NCBI GenBank assembly: GCA_002429045.1 | Contig: DIYM01000017.1 | Span: 6,777-70,776, forward strand | Reading direction: 5' to 3' | Source: Phycisphaerales bacterium UBA6054 | GTDB taxonomy: Bacteria > Planctomycetota > Phycisphaerae > Phycisphaerales > UBA1924 | DNA: 64,000 bases | Shown here: positions 42,177-50,347 of the stretch, in pieces | Position numbering within the stretch: position 1 is the first letter of the stretch | Layout of the letters: every line of letters begins with the position of its first letter | Program-made: the position numbers and the translations under genes | The notes under the pieces: generated by a model | Database searches by the model: none | What the model saw: only the letters and a program-made list of their open reading frames with translations | Told to the model about the DNA's origin: nothing

Positions 42177-43127
42177 ATGATCGCTTCGCCAGAGCTGAAA
42201 GTAACAAAGGCATTAGATTTGTTCTTGGACTATGTCAACCGCAAGTACGACCACGGAGACGGGCGCGGCCCGACCCGACAGGCGGACAACGTGCGCTCCG
42301 CAGTTGAGCGATGGGTGCGCCCGTACGTAGGCGACCGCTGGCTTTACGAGTTCGACGGACCGGTGTTCGATGCGATGGTGTGGTCCTGGGTAGACTCCGG
42401 CAAGCTCGGCCGAAAGCAAGTTAATCGTTACATCTCGTTCGTTCGTGATTTCATCAAGTTTTGCGTCCGAAGCGGATACGCACAGCCTGACCAGATCGAG
42501 GCGATCAGGTCCGTAGATCGGATCCGTCAGAACCAGTTCGGGATCGCCGATCCCGAGCCCCGTCAACCCGTCGACGATGAACGCTATCGCCTCGCGCTGC
42601 CCCATCTCTCCCCGATGGTCCGAGTCATGGTCAAGCTGCTCTATCACACTGGCATGCGACCAGGCGAGGTCCGGGCGATGAGCGCTCGTGATCTCACCCA
42701 GACGGAACGCGAAGGGCGGGAGGTTGTCCTGTACACGCCGAAGCACCACAAGACCGCCCACCTTGGGAAGAGACGGATGATCCCGTTCGTGGGCGACGGG
42801 CTGGCCGTGCTCACCGACTGGATCGCCGGACTCGATCTCGATACATCCGGCCCCGGCTACCTCTTCTCGCGTGATCCCAGGGGCCGGCACATGATCGCGA
42901 TCGATCGGATCAACCGTGAAGTGCGCCAGGCATGCTTGACAGCCCGGATTGAGCCCTGGACGCCAATGCAGCTCCGCCACCGCTTCGCGACCGAGGCAGA
43001 GGCCAAGCTCGGCAACCTGAAAACCGTGTCGCCCATGATGGGCCACACGAGCGTGAATACGACCAGGATCTACGCCCACCCCAGCGACGAGGCCGCGATC
43101 GCGACAGCACTCAGGCTGGCGCACTGA
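42177..43127 (+). CDS. int: phage tyrosine integrase
   Basis: 316 residues. Site-specific recombinase that should join attP and the tRNA-Gly attB. The N-terminal core-binding SAM-like domain spans residues about 1-115 (NRYISFVRDFIKFCVRSGYA). Catalytic residues: Arg161 (HTGMRPGEVRAM), a Lys in KTAHLGKRRMIPF, Arg267 (MQLRHRFATEAE), His290 (MMGHTSVNTT) and nucleophile Tyr299 (RIYAHP). The usual first His of HxxR is Met264. No separate arm-binding domain is obvious. It lies 5.4 kb from attL and 17 kb from attR. Confidence 0.95.
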   Translation: MIASPELKVTKALDLFLDYVNRKYDHGDGRGPTRQADNVRSAVERWVRPYVGDRWLYEFDGPVFDAMVWSWVDSGKLGRKQVNRYISFVRDFIKFCVRSGYAQPDQIEAIRSVDRIRQNQFGIADPEPRQPVDDERYRLALPHLSPMVRVMVKLLYHTGMRPGEVRAMSARDLTQTEREGREVVLYTPKHHKTAHLGKRRMIPFVGDGLAVLTDWIAGLDLDTSGPGYLFSRDPRGRHMIAIDRINREVRQACLTARIEPWTPMQLRHRFATEAEAKLGNLKTVSPMMGHTSVNTTRIYAHPSDEAAIATALRLAH

Positions 43128-43157
43128 AGACCATCCCTGCGGCACGGAGGCCGAGAC

Positions 43158-44210
43158 ATGAAGGCAACACACGAACCCCACATCGATGCCGGTCAAGCCA
43201 CGATCATCGTTGATCGCTGCGTACCGCCAGCTGGGGATCAGCTGGCTCCGTCGGCGATCAAGGCGGTCCTGTGGTGCATCAGGGGGCTGGGAGCACCCGG
43301 CACTACCTTGGGCGTCGCGAGCGGCGTTGTTGCCCGCAGAACGTGCCTCAGCGATCGCACCGTCCGCCGTACCATCGCGTTCCTCTGCGATACTGGTGTG
43401 CTGGAGCAGGTCGCCAAGCCCGCTCCTGGCCGCACAGCGCTCTACACAGTCGACTACGTCCGCCTGTCTGACTGGCTCGCAGATGACGACCGAGAGCAAG
43501 CACGGATACGACCCGACGCCGGACGACACGGCCGGCGTACACCGGACGACACGGCCGCCGAACGCAGGACGACACGGCCACCGTCACCCTCAACGCCGGC
43601 CATCTCGTCCGCAACGCCGGACGACATTTCCATAACGCCGGACGACACGTCCCCCGTCTCTAAGGAAGAAACTGCATTACCTGCAGATACCTGCAGCAGC
43701 AGCAGCGCGGCGGCGGATGAGGCGGGGTCAAGCTGGGAAGAACTCGACGAGCTGGCAAGACACTCCGGGATCGACTCCGGGATCTCGGGGCAACTCGCCG
43801 AGCTGCTCGTCGCTCGGGGCGCCCAGTCCGACCACCCCGACACGCTCAACGCCCTGGAGCGGTTCGCCGAGGTGCTCGCGACCGGCAACGTCGACAACCC
43901 GCCCGCTCTGTTCCGGTCGATGCTGGACAAGGACGGCGGGGTTGAGTTGAGCAAAGCCGCCGTGAAGCGGCGGAGAGAGCGGGAACGCCGCGAGAGCGAG
44001 TTCGGCGTGTTCCTGTCGTCGAAGACCCCCGAGCAGGCTGTGAGTGTCTCCAGGGCACTCCACGAGCTCGCAGAGCGGAAGCGTGGCCCCGCGTTCCTAC
44101 GCCGAATTCGTGCTGATCGCCGCTGGTCCGCTGACCTGGTCCGAGAGTTCGCGATCGACCACTGGGACACCCTCAAGCACGCCGCGAACCAGCACCGGGG
44201 GGCGGCATGA
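43158..44210 (+). CDS. lambda-O-like replication initiator carrying the phage origin
   Basis: 350 residues. Residues about 25-105 form a winged-helix domain of the type found in phage replication initiators (SAIKAVLWCIRGLGAPGTTL; CLSDRTVRRTIAFLCDTGVL; GRTALYTVDYVRLSDWL). Residues about 118-168 are a low-complexity linker whose DNA holds six iterons. The C-terminal 150 residues are helical and charged (ALERFAEVLATGNVDNPPAL; KRRRERERRESEFGVF) and may recruit helicase. The arrangement copies lambda gene O, in which the origin lies in the linker. No helicase loader is recognised next to it. Confidence 0.75.
   Translation: MKATHEPHIDAGQATIIVDRCVPPAGDQLAPSAIKAVLWCIRGLGAPGTTLGVASGVVARRTCLSDRTVRRTIAFLCDTGVLEQVAKPAPGRTALYTVDYVRLSDWLADDDREQARIRPDAGRHGRRTPDDTAAERRTTRPPSPSTPAISSATPDDISITPDDTSPVSKEETALPADTCSSSSAAADEAGSSWEELDELARHSGIDSGISGQLAELLVARGAQSDHPDTLNALERFAEVLATGNVDNPPALFRSMLDKDGGVELSKAAVKRRRERERRESEFGVFLSSKTPEQAVSVSRALHELAERKRGPAFLRRIRADRRWSADLVREFAIDHWDTLKHAANQHRGAA
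43516..43653 (+). repeat. ori: six iterons, candidate phage replication origin
   Basis: Copies of a 19-bp motif start at 43516 (ACGCCGGACGACACGGCCG), 43539, 43562, 43614 and 43635, with 1 to 4 mismatches; a sixth is inverted at 43594-43610 (15 of 17 bases match on the minus strand). Spacings of 23, 23 and 21 bp keep the copies near two helical turns apart. Unit core GGACG-ACA-CGTCC is an exact dyad in the last copy. A less GC-rich stretch follows (43657-43682), then a 10-bp direct repeat around CTGCAG (43679-43696). Confidence 0.75.
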
Positions 44211-44461
44211 GCGGGCGCCGAAGGTACATCCCAGCGGAAGCCCGCGTCGACATCCTCCCGGTCGGCGAGTGGCATCGGCTCGCGCATGTCGTCATGGGCA
44301 TGGAGGCCGAGATCGAGAACCGAGACGACATGGAGGCCGTCTTTCGATCGGTCAAGCGGGACGCACGACTGAGACATCCGGAGCTGATCCAGATGCAGCA
44401 CTTCCGCCTGGTGCTGACATTGGTCCAGATCGGCCGCCGGTACCAGGCCAAGCATGGATGA
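44207..44461 (+). CDS. hypothetical phage protein
   Basis: 84 residues, ATG overlapping the initiator stop (ATGA). Basic N-terminus (MSGRRRYIPAEARVDI) and two helices (GEWHRLAHVVMGMEAEIENR; MQHFRLVLTLVQIGRRYQA). Its place behind the initiator would suit a replication partner, but no motif supports this. Confidence 0.6.
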   Translation: MSGRRRYIPAEARVDILPVGEWHRLAHVVMGMEAEIENRDDMEAVFRSVKRDARLRHPELIQMQHFRLVLTLVQIGRRYQAKHG

Positions 44462-44500
44462 CGGGGGTCATCCAAATCAAAGGGGATCGAGGTTCGATGA

Positions 44501-45106
44501 TTGTCACTCTCAGCAAAGCTCGCCACGGCGATCGGTGTCCCGATCTTCACGGCCCTGGGTCAGCTCGTCGCGAAGCGTGTCGCCAACCGAGCCCGTAAAC
44601 GGACTCGCGACTACTGGATGCGGATCATCGAGACACACCGCGAGATCCAGGCATGCATCGACGAACTCCGAACACGGACCGACGCATGCCGCGTGATGGT
44701 GCTCCAGGCGAACAACGGGAACGCACCTCGCGTCGGCTGCCAGCTCAAGAGCACGGCGATCTTCGAATCGATCGCGAACGGGATGCGTCCAGTGCTTCCC
44801 GATTGGCAGGGCGAGTTGATCGACACAGACTACGCCAACATGCTCCGCGAGGTGCTGGCCGAAGGGCTCGCTGTCGTGGAGCGTGGCAAGCTGCCCAAGC
44901 GCTCAACGCTGCGGGCGTTGTACGAGGCTCATCAGGTGGACACGGCGTTCGTGTTCCTGATCGCTCAGGAGCCCGACAAGCTCGTCTACGGCTCGGTGAA
45001 CATCAAGGACCGAACGAGCGTCGCCATCCACACCCGCGAGGCAGTGCGGGCCGGCTCCACGCATCTGCGAGAGCTGTTCAGCGATTCGAGCCGTTGGAGG
45101 GCATGA
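44501..45106 (+). CDS. membrane-anchored phage protein, possibly GAF-like
   Basis: 201 residues; the TTG start has GAGG eight bases upstream. A hydrophobic N-terminal segment (AKLATAIGVPIFTALGQLVA) is followed by a basic helix and a mixed alpha/beta domain (CRVMVLQANNGNAPRVG; VFLIAQEPDKLVYGSVNI). The strand order and the LQANNG turn recall GAF-like small-molecule sensor domains seen in some phage proteins; this is a weak resemblance. It could report host state to the phage, or be part of lysis control. Confidence 0.6.
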   Translation: MSLSAKLATAIGVPIFTALGQLVAKRVANRARKRTRDYWMRIIETHREIQACIDELRTRTDACRVMVLQANNGNAPRVGCQLKSTAIFESIANGMRPVLPDWQGELIDTDYANMLREVLAEGLAVVERGKLPKRSTLRALYEAHQVDTAFVFLIAQEPDKLVYGSVNIKDRTSVAIHTREAVRAGSTHLRELFSDSSRWRA

Positions 45107-45107
45107 G

Positions 45108-45371
45108 ATGAGCGGGCCACGAGAGCAGCTAAGCACACCGATCCAGATCAAGCATGAGCCCAATTGCTACTCCGCTCAACGCAAGGCATTCATGGAATCG
45201 AGAGATCCGAACGCGCTCCTAGTGCTTGACTCGATCCTCGCCGTCATATGTCTGATCTGTTTGCTCAGCGCAGTTTCGACATTCTACCAAGCCTCATTGA
45301 TTGGCCGCTCGGGTCCTTCCCGGAGCCCCTTGAGCCGTCATACCTCGCGGAAGAGCACCCGTATTGAGTAG
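45108..45371 (+). CDS. small single-helix membrane protein, holin candidate
   Basis: 87 residues starting one base after the preceding stop. A polar N-terminus, one clear membrane helix at about residues 38-60 (LVLDSILAVICLICLLSAVS) and a basic, serine-rich tail. This is a size and topology compatible with a holin, but no family match or adjacent endolysin supports it. Confidence 0.5.
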   Translation: MSGPREQLSTPIQIKHEPNCYSAQRKAFMESRDPNALLVLDSILAVICLICLLSAVSTFYQASLIGRSGPSRSPLSRHTSRKSTRIE

Positions 45372-45407
45372 TGTTTGTTTGCGCAGCATCAGAAAAGGGA
45401 CCGACCA

Positions 45408-45806
45408 ATGCCGACCATATCCGACGTTCACACCGACCGGCTCGTTGTTCATACATGCTGGTGCGGTGTCAGGCACGCCATACCCAGTTCAGTCAGCCGC
45501 CAGGCAAAGAACAACCGGAAGAGTGTTTACTGCCCGCTCGGGCACAGTTGGGTCTACCGAAAGTCCAAAGCGGAGGAGCTGGAAGAGCAGCTCCAGAGGG
45601 AGCGGGCCACTCACGATCAAGTCCAGGCGCGACTTCGCGATGAGCTAAAGCAGACCGAAGCCCGGCGCCGCGGCGAGAAAGCCGCCAAGACCCGGCTCAA
45701 GAACCGAGCGAAGGCGGGCGTCTGCCCATGCTGCAATCGCTCGTTCCAGAACCTCCGGCGGCACATGGAGACCCAGCACCCAGATTTCGCGTGTTCGGAG
45801 GATTGA
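45408..45806 (+). CDS. phage zinc-finger protein (CxxC and C2H2 sites with coiled coil)
   Basis: 132 residues. AAAGGGA precedes the ATG. Residues 20-55 carry CWCG and YCPLGHSWVYRK, a probable first zinc site; residues about 55-100 are a charged coiled coil; the C-terminus has CPCCNRSFQNLRRHMETQH, a C2H2-type finger. This layout occurs in many small phage proteins located ahead of terminase genes, with unknown role, possibly DNA binding. Confidence 0.75.
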   Translation: MPTISDVHTDRLVVHTCWCGVRHAIPSSVSRQAKNNRKSVYCPLGHSWVYRKSKAEELEEQLQRERATHDQVQARLRDELKQTEARRRGEKAAKTRLKNRAKAGVCPCCNRSFQNLRRHMETQHPDFACSED

Positions 45807-46310
45807 TTGGCAAAGCGGCCCAGAAAATCGGCAACGCCCGAAGCCATCGACATGGCTGTTCTCGCACTGGTTCGCGGGGCGACGGATTCTGCGATCGCTG
45901 CCGAACTCGTCTCCGCAGGCACCCCGCGTGACGATGCGGGGCTGGTTCTGACCGAAGCCCGGAAGCGGGTACAGCTCACCGCCGACTACAACCGCGACGA
46001 GCAGCTCGGGCTCGCGATCTGCAGGCTGACCAAGATCGTCGAGGCCAACATCGATAACAAGATCAGCGAAGCCCAGAGCGTTGCCCTGCGTGCCCAGAAC
46101 GAACTCAACAAACTCCTACGTCTCCATGAGGTCAGGAACGGCGTGACCGGGGAACCCCAAGAAGACGACAGCGCCGAACGGATCACCGATCTCAGCAAGG
46201 TGCGCGAACATCTGGCCCCGCTGTTCAACGTCCCAGAGGATTACCCAGCCCCAGAGCTTGCCAGGATGGCAGCTGAACGCATCAGGATGGCCGATGGTGG
46301 CGAAGACTAG
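45807..46310 (+). CDS. terminase small subunit-like protein
   Basis: 167 residues, TTG start with CGGAGGA just upstream and directly after the previous stop. N-terminal helix-turn-helix-like part (EAIDMAVLALVRGATDSAIA), a long helical middle (ISEAQSVALRAQNELNKLL) and an acidic tail overlapping the large terminase gene by 17 bp. Sequence similarity to known TerS proteins is not obvious; the call rests on position, size and domain style. Confidence 0.6.
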   Translation: MAKRPRKSATPEAIDMAVLALVRGATDSAIAAELVSAGTPRDDAGLVLTEARKRVQLTADYNRDEQLGLAICRLTKIVEANIDNKISEAQSVALRAQNELNKLLRLHEVRNGVTGEPQEDDSAERITDLSKVREHLAPLFNVPEDYPAPELARMAAERIRMADGGED

Positions 46311-48369
46311 GAGACTCGACTACGAGCGAGTGAAGGACGACGCAGCCCGACGCCGCCGCGAAATCAGCCGGGCGGGGCGTGACATCGGCGACATCCCTCC
46401 CATCCGAAACACCAAGCTCCGCCGTCAGTGCGAACGCCATCTGCAAGCGTACTGCGAGACGATGTTCCCCGAGCGTTTCCAGCTCGCATGGTCGAAGAAC
46501 CATCTTCGCGTTCTCTCGCTGATGGAACGCACGATCCGCGAAGGCGGACGCATGGCACTCGCGATGCCCCGCGGCGACGGCAAGACATCCATCGCGGAGT
46601 GTGGCGGGTGCTGGGCGACGATGAACGGGATCCACCGATTCATCATGCTGTTCGGCGCAGCCGGGCCCGCCGCAATCCAGATCCTTCAGAACATCCAAAC
46701 CGAACTAGCGACGAACGACGAGCTGCTGGCGACCTATCCCGAAGTTGTCTATCCGATTCGCTGTCTTGAAGGTGAGGCGCGCCGCGCCAAGGGCCAGCTT
46801 CACCACAACGAGCGGACGCACATCGCATGGTCCGACAATGAAATCCGCTTCGGCATGATCCCGGGAGCACGGGCCTCCGGAGCAATCATCCAGACCGCGG
46901 GCCTCGACGCCAACTTCCGAGGCCGGCGTGTGATCCTGCCGAGCGGAGAGTCTGCCCGGCCGTCGCTGGCCATCCTCGACGACATCCAGACCGACGACTC
47001 GGCCCGAAGCCCGACACAGTGTGAGGTCCGCCGTCGGAAGATTGAAGGTAGCGTCGCAGGTCTCGCCGGCCCCGGGCAAGAGTGCTCCATGATCTTCCCA
47101 TGCACCGTGATCCAGCGAGGCGACGTCGCCGACCAGCTGCTCGATCGGAAACAGAACCCGGGATGGCGGGGTGTTCGGTTCAGGATGCTGGAGGCATTGC
47201 CCGAGAACGACGACCTCTGGGAACGGTACGCGCAGCTGCGCGAGGAATCCCTCCGATCCGAGCGCGAAGACATCAGCATGGCGACCGAGTTCTACATCGC
47301 CAACCGGAAGGCGATGGACAAAGGCGCTGTCGCGGCCTGGCCAGACCGTTTCAACGCCAAGAAGGGCGAGGTCTCAGCCATCCAGCACGCGATGAACATC
47401 AAGCTCGACGACGAGCCCGCGTTCTTCGCGGAGTACCAGAACGAGCCGCTCGACGAGGCCGCAGCCGACGACGTTCAGCTCGTCGCTTCGGACATCGCCG
47501 CCCGGACCAACGGCCTACCCGCCGAGGCGATCCCGCCCGAGACTGATTTCCTGGTTGCGGCGATCGATGTTCAAGCGAAGGTGCTTTTCTACCAGGTCGT
47601 CGCGATCTCGCGGAGGTTTGGTGGATCTGTGATCAAGTACGGATCCTGGCCTGACCAGCGGCGGGCATACTTCACGAATCGCGACGTCAAACGGACGATG
47701 GGACGGGCGAAGCCAGGCGTCGCATTCGAGGCCCAGCTCTATCACGCGCTTGAGCAACTGACGAACGATGTCTGCGGGCGGGAATGGCACGACACCGAGG
47801 GTAACCCGCGCCGGGCTGACCTGTGTCTGATTGATCAGAACTGGGCACCCTCGACCGAGGTTGTGTTCAAGGTATGCCGAGCGAGCCCGTACGCGGCGCA
47901 GTTGATGCCAGCGCGCGGAAAATATTACGGTGCTTCGACCCGACCGCTCGCCGAGCGGAAGAGGAAGCGTGGCGAGCGGGCCGGCCTGAACTGGTACATC
48001 TCCGCAGCGAAGGGCCGCGTGCGCCATGTCACATTCGACACGAACTGGTGGAAGACGTTCCAGGCCGCCCGCCTCGCGGTCCCTCTCGGAGACCCGTCCG
48101 CGCTGGCGCTGTTCGGAAAGACAGGTCAGGACCATCGGATGTTCGCCGATCAGCTTGTCGCCGAGCGTCCCCACCGCGTTGAGGGCAGCGGTCGGGTTGT
48201 GGACGAGTGGAGGCTGAAACGCCCCGGTCTGGACAATCATTTCACCGACACCAACGTCATGTGCCTCGTCGCCGCGTCGATCCAGGGCGCGAGTCTTGAG
48301 GACCAGGAGCAACCGCGGGGCCGCCGTCGTCGCCGCGTCACCCAGCAGCAGATGAGGGCCACCGGATGA
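46294..48369 (+). CDS. terminase large subunit
   Basis: 691 residues. Packaging motor that cuts and pumps phage DNA into the prohead. ATPase part: Walker A PRGDGKTS (residues 92-99) and Walker B LAILDD (225-230). Nuclease part: acidic residues in FLVAAIDVQAKVLFYQVV, LCLIDQNWAP and NHFTDTNVMCLVAA. The basic N-terminal 50 residues and the length suggest the lambda gpA-like group. The start MVAKTRRLDYERV is chosen for overlap with the small subunit; an ATG 36 bp upstream is in frame. The stop overlaps the next start. Confidence 0.9.
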   Translation: MVAKTRRLDYERVKDDAARRRREISRAGRDIGDIPPIRNTKLRRQCERHLQAYCETMFPERFQLAWSKNHLRVLSLMERTIREGGRMALAMPRGDGKTSIAECGGCWATMNGIHRFIMLFGAAGPAAIQILQNIQTELATNDELLATYPEVVYPIRCLEGEARRAKGQLHHNERTHIAWSDNEIRFGMIPGARASGAIIQTAGLDANFRGRRVILPSGESARPSLAILDDIQTDDSARSPTQCEVRRRKIEGSVAGLAGPGQECSMIFPCTVIQRGDVADQLLDRKQNPGWRGVRFRMLEALPENDDLWERYAQLREESLRSEREDISMATEFYIANRKAMDKGAVAAWPDRFNAKKGEVSAIQHAMNIKLDDEPAFFAEYQNEPLDEAAADDVQLVASDIAARTNGLPAEAIPPETDFLVAAIDVQAKVLFYQVVAISRRFGGSVIKYGSWPDQRRAYFTNRDVKRTMGRAKPGVAFEAQLYHALEQLTNDVCGREWHDTEGNPRRADLCLIDQNWAPSTEVVFKVCRASPYAAQLMPARGKYYGASTRPLAERKRKRGERAGLNWYISAAKGRVRHVTFDTNWWKTFQAARLAVPLGDPSALALFGKTGQDHRMFADQLVAERPHRVEGSGRVVDEWRLKRPGLDNHFTDTNVMCLVAASIQGASLEDQEQPRGRRRRRVTQQQMRATG

Positions 48370-48539
48370 TGGGACGATCAAAGAAGCCCGCGGAGCCCGA
48401 GAAGGGGATCCGCTGCCCGAAGTGCAACTGTGGCGATCTCCGAGTCCTCTACACCCGGAAGGCCAAGCGGGGAATCCGTCGCGTTCGCCGCTGCCGGTTC
48501 TGCGGGAGACGGATCAGCTCGATCGAACGCGCCACGTAG
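48366..48539 (+). CDS. 57-residue zinc-ribbon protein
   Basis: ATG overlaps the terminase stop. Sequence MMGRSKKPAEPEKGIRCPKC, then CNCGDLRVLYTRKAKRGIR and CRFCGRRISSIERAT: two CxxC pairs 25-30 residues apart and many Arg/Lys, an NrdR/Ogr-like ribbon without further domains. Likely nucleic-acid binding, perhaps a late transcription activator like Ogr. A second copy of the TTTGACACAAAG motif lies 40 bp downstream. Confidence 0.7.
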   Translation: MMGRSKKPAEPEKGIRCPKCNCGDLRVLYTRKAKRGIRRVRRCRFCGRRISSIERAT

Positions 48540-48572
48540 CAGATTTTGTACACATCTGTACGATCTGCGGGC

Positions 48573-48595
48573 ATCTTTGCCTTTGACACAAAGAT
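48573..48595 (+). promoter_or_regulatory. second TTTGACACAAAG site with dyad
   Basis: TTTGACACAAAG (48582-48593) repeats the -35 region of the 37529 promoter. It is enclosed in ATCTTTG-N9-CAAAGAT. No good -10 box lies 16-18 bp downstream, so it may be an operator or a promoter needing an activator, for the head gene operon. Confidence 0.5.
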
Positions 48596-48623
48596 CCGAT
48601 CCGGCTTGGTGTATCAGCATGTC

Positions 48624-48836
48624 GTGAGCGGAACACCGACCAACGCGCAGCAGCAGATCGAGCAGGCGATCAACGAGCCGGCCCGCGCTCGCGATAACGC
48701 GATCGAGGTCCAGAATCGATCCGTCGATGAACTCATCAAGGCCGACAAGCATCTTCGCGGATCGCACGCAGCCAAGAGCCCGTTCAGAGCAATCAAGCGT
48801 GCGATGATCAGGTTCGGAAGCTCGGGGGGGATCTGA
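48624..48836 (+). CDS. gpW-like small connector protein
   Basis: 70 residues from a GTG start. Helical (TNAQQQIEQAINEPARARDN; VDELIKADKHLRGSHAA) with a C-terminal FRAIKRAMIRFGSSGGI. Position between terminase and portal and the DxLIxADxxL pattern fit the gpW-like head-joining proteins found there. The stop overlaps the portal start by 1 bp. The frame is open further upstream without a good start. Confidence 0.7.
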   Translation: MSGTPTNAQQQIEQAINEPARARDNAIEVQNRSVDELIKADKHLRGSHAAKSPFRAIKRAMIRFGSSGGI

Positions 48837-50347
48837 TGGGCTGGCTCCAGAGATTCTCAGGGCGTGCCCGTGGCGTCTCGTCGGTGATCCGCGTTGGCGC
48901 ATCCCAACGCCGGGCAGGCAGCGCCAGTGCGTTCATGCGTGCGTTCTACGAGTCTGCCGAACCAGGCGGCGATGACGCCAAGCACTGGACCAAGGCGGGG
49001 TCGTTCTCCGCGCGCCAGATCAACAGCCCGGAGGTCCGCGAGACACTCCGGAATCGATGCAGATTCGAGGTCGCCAACAACAGCATGGCCCGCGGCATCG
49101 TCGACACGCTCGCCGACACACTGATCGGAGACGGCCCCCGAGCGCAGATCGCCGATGACGAGTCGCTGTCACGCGAGGACGCCCAAGCGGTGGAGAGGGC
49201 CTGGAACGACTGGTGCGACGACATCAACCTGTGGGAGAAGCTCCGCACTGGTCGGAAGGCGAAGGCGCACGACGGAGAAATCTTCTTCGTCAGGACAACC
49301 AACCAGGCTTTGGGCGGTATCACGCTCGACATCGTGCCCGTGGAGGCTGAACGCGTCGCGCACCCCCGTCAGGTCGACCGGGATCCGCGAGAGGTCGATG
49401 GCATCCGATTCGACGCGGCCGGGAACCCCAGCGAGTACCGAGTCCTCCGCTACCACCCCGACGATAACTTGCTCGGGATCGATGTTGACGAACACGACTG
49501 GGTCGACGCGGGCGACGTGATCCACTACTTCACCCGCGACCGTGCGGGTTCCGTGCGTGGGATCCCCGATCTGACACCCGCGTTGTCCGGGTTCGTCAAC
49601 CTGCGTCGATTCACCCAAGCGGTCATCAAATCGGCTCGCACCGCCGCTTCGATGTCCAAGGTGATCCAGTCGGATCTACCGGTCGACGCCGATGGGGAGA
49701 TCGATTCGGCCGACCCGTACGACGAGATCGAGATCCCCGAAAACCACGCGCTGGTCCTGCCCGAAGGCTGGAAGCTGAACGGGATGAAAGCCGAGCAGCC
49801 GACGACTACCTTCGGAGAGTTCCGACGCCATGTCGCCAACGAGATCGGTCGTTGCCTGGGGATGCCGGTGAACCTCGTCCTCGCCGATTCGAGCCAGCAC
49901 AACTACGCGTCGGGCAAGCTCGATCACGCGACATGGTTCCAGAAGCTCCGCGTCGATCGACAAGAAGTCCGTACGAAGATCCTCAACCGGATCTTCCTCT
50001 GGTGGTTGGAAGAGGCCCAGCGGACGGATGTGCTTCCGCAGGCAGCCCGCCGCGCCCGTCCTCCGATCCGACCGACCTGGACCTGGCCGACACCACAGCA
50101 CGCCGACCCGAGCAAGGAAGCCAACGCGATGAAGGTCCGGCTTGAGACCGGAGTCACAACGCTGGTTGAAGAGTGCGCGGCCCTCGGTCACGACTGGCAG
50201 GATGTCTTGGAGAACCGCGAGCGTGTGCAGCGTTTCGCGTCCAGGCTCGGGATCACGGTCGCCCCCAACACCCCCGAGGCCCGGCCCCCCGCATCCCCCG
50301 AGGGGTCGGGCCAGGGGGTCAACACACGGGAGGACGACGATGAGTAG
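48836..50347 (+). CDS. portal protein (lambda gpB type)
   Basis: 503 residues. Forms the dodecameric ring at the capsid vertex through which DNA passes. Family features: ARQINSPEVRETLRNRCRFE and NNSMARGIVDTLADTLIGDG in the N-terminus, AGDVIHYFTRDRAGSVRGIP in the middle, and the C-terminal DHATWFQKLRVDRQEV wing and crown region. Acidic low-complexity tail. Overlaps the capsid gene by 8 bp. Confidence 0.93.
   Translation: MGWLQRFSGRARGVSSVIRVGASQRRAGSASAFMRAFYESAEPGGDDAKHWTKAGSFSARQINSPEVRETLRNRCRFEVANNSMARGIVDTLADTLIGDGPRAQIADDESLSREDAQAVERAWNDWCDDINLWEKLRTGRKAKAHDGEIFFVRTTNQALGGITLDIVPVEAERVAHPRQVDRDPREVDGIRFDAAGNPSEYRVLRYHPDDNLLGIDVDEHDWVDAGDVIHYFTRDRAGSVRGIPDLTPALSGFVNLRRFTQAVIKSARTAASMSKVIQSDLPVDADGEIDSADPYDEIEIPENHALVLPEGWKLNGMKAEQPTTTFGEFRRHVANEIGRCLGMPVNLVLADSSQHNYASGKLDHATWFQKLRVDRQEVRTKILNRIFLWWLEEAQRTDVLPQAARRARPPIRPTWTWPTPQHADPSKEANAMKVRLETGVTTLVEECAALGHDWQDVLENRERVQRFASRLGITVAPNTPEARPPASPEGSGQGVNTREDDDE

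Noticed and set aside
43510..43660. Iterons explained as a protein repeat (PDDT units)
   Set aside because: The first three copies are in different reading frames and give different peptides, so the repeat is at the DNA level.
45108..45371. Confident holin call
   Set aside because: Topology fits, but no endolysin is adjacent and no family match is visible; left as a candidate.
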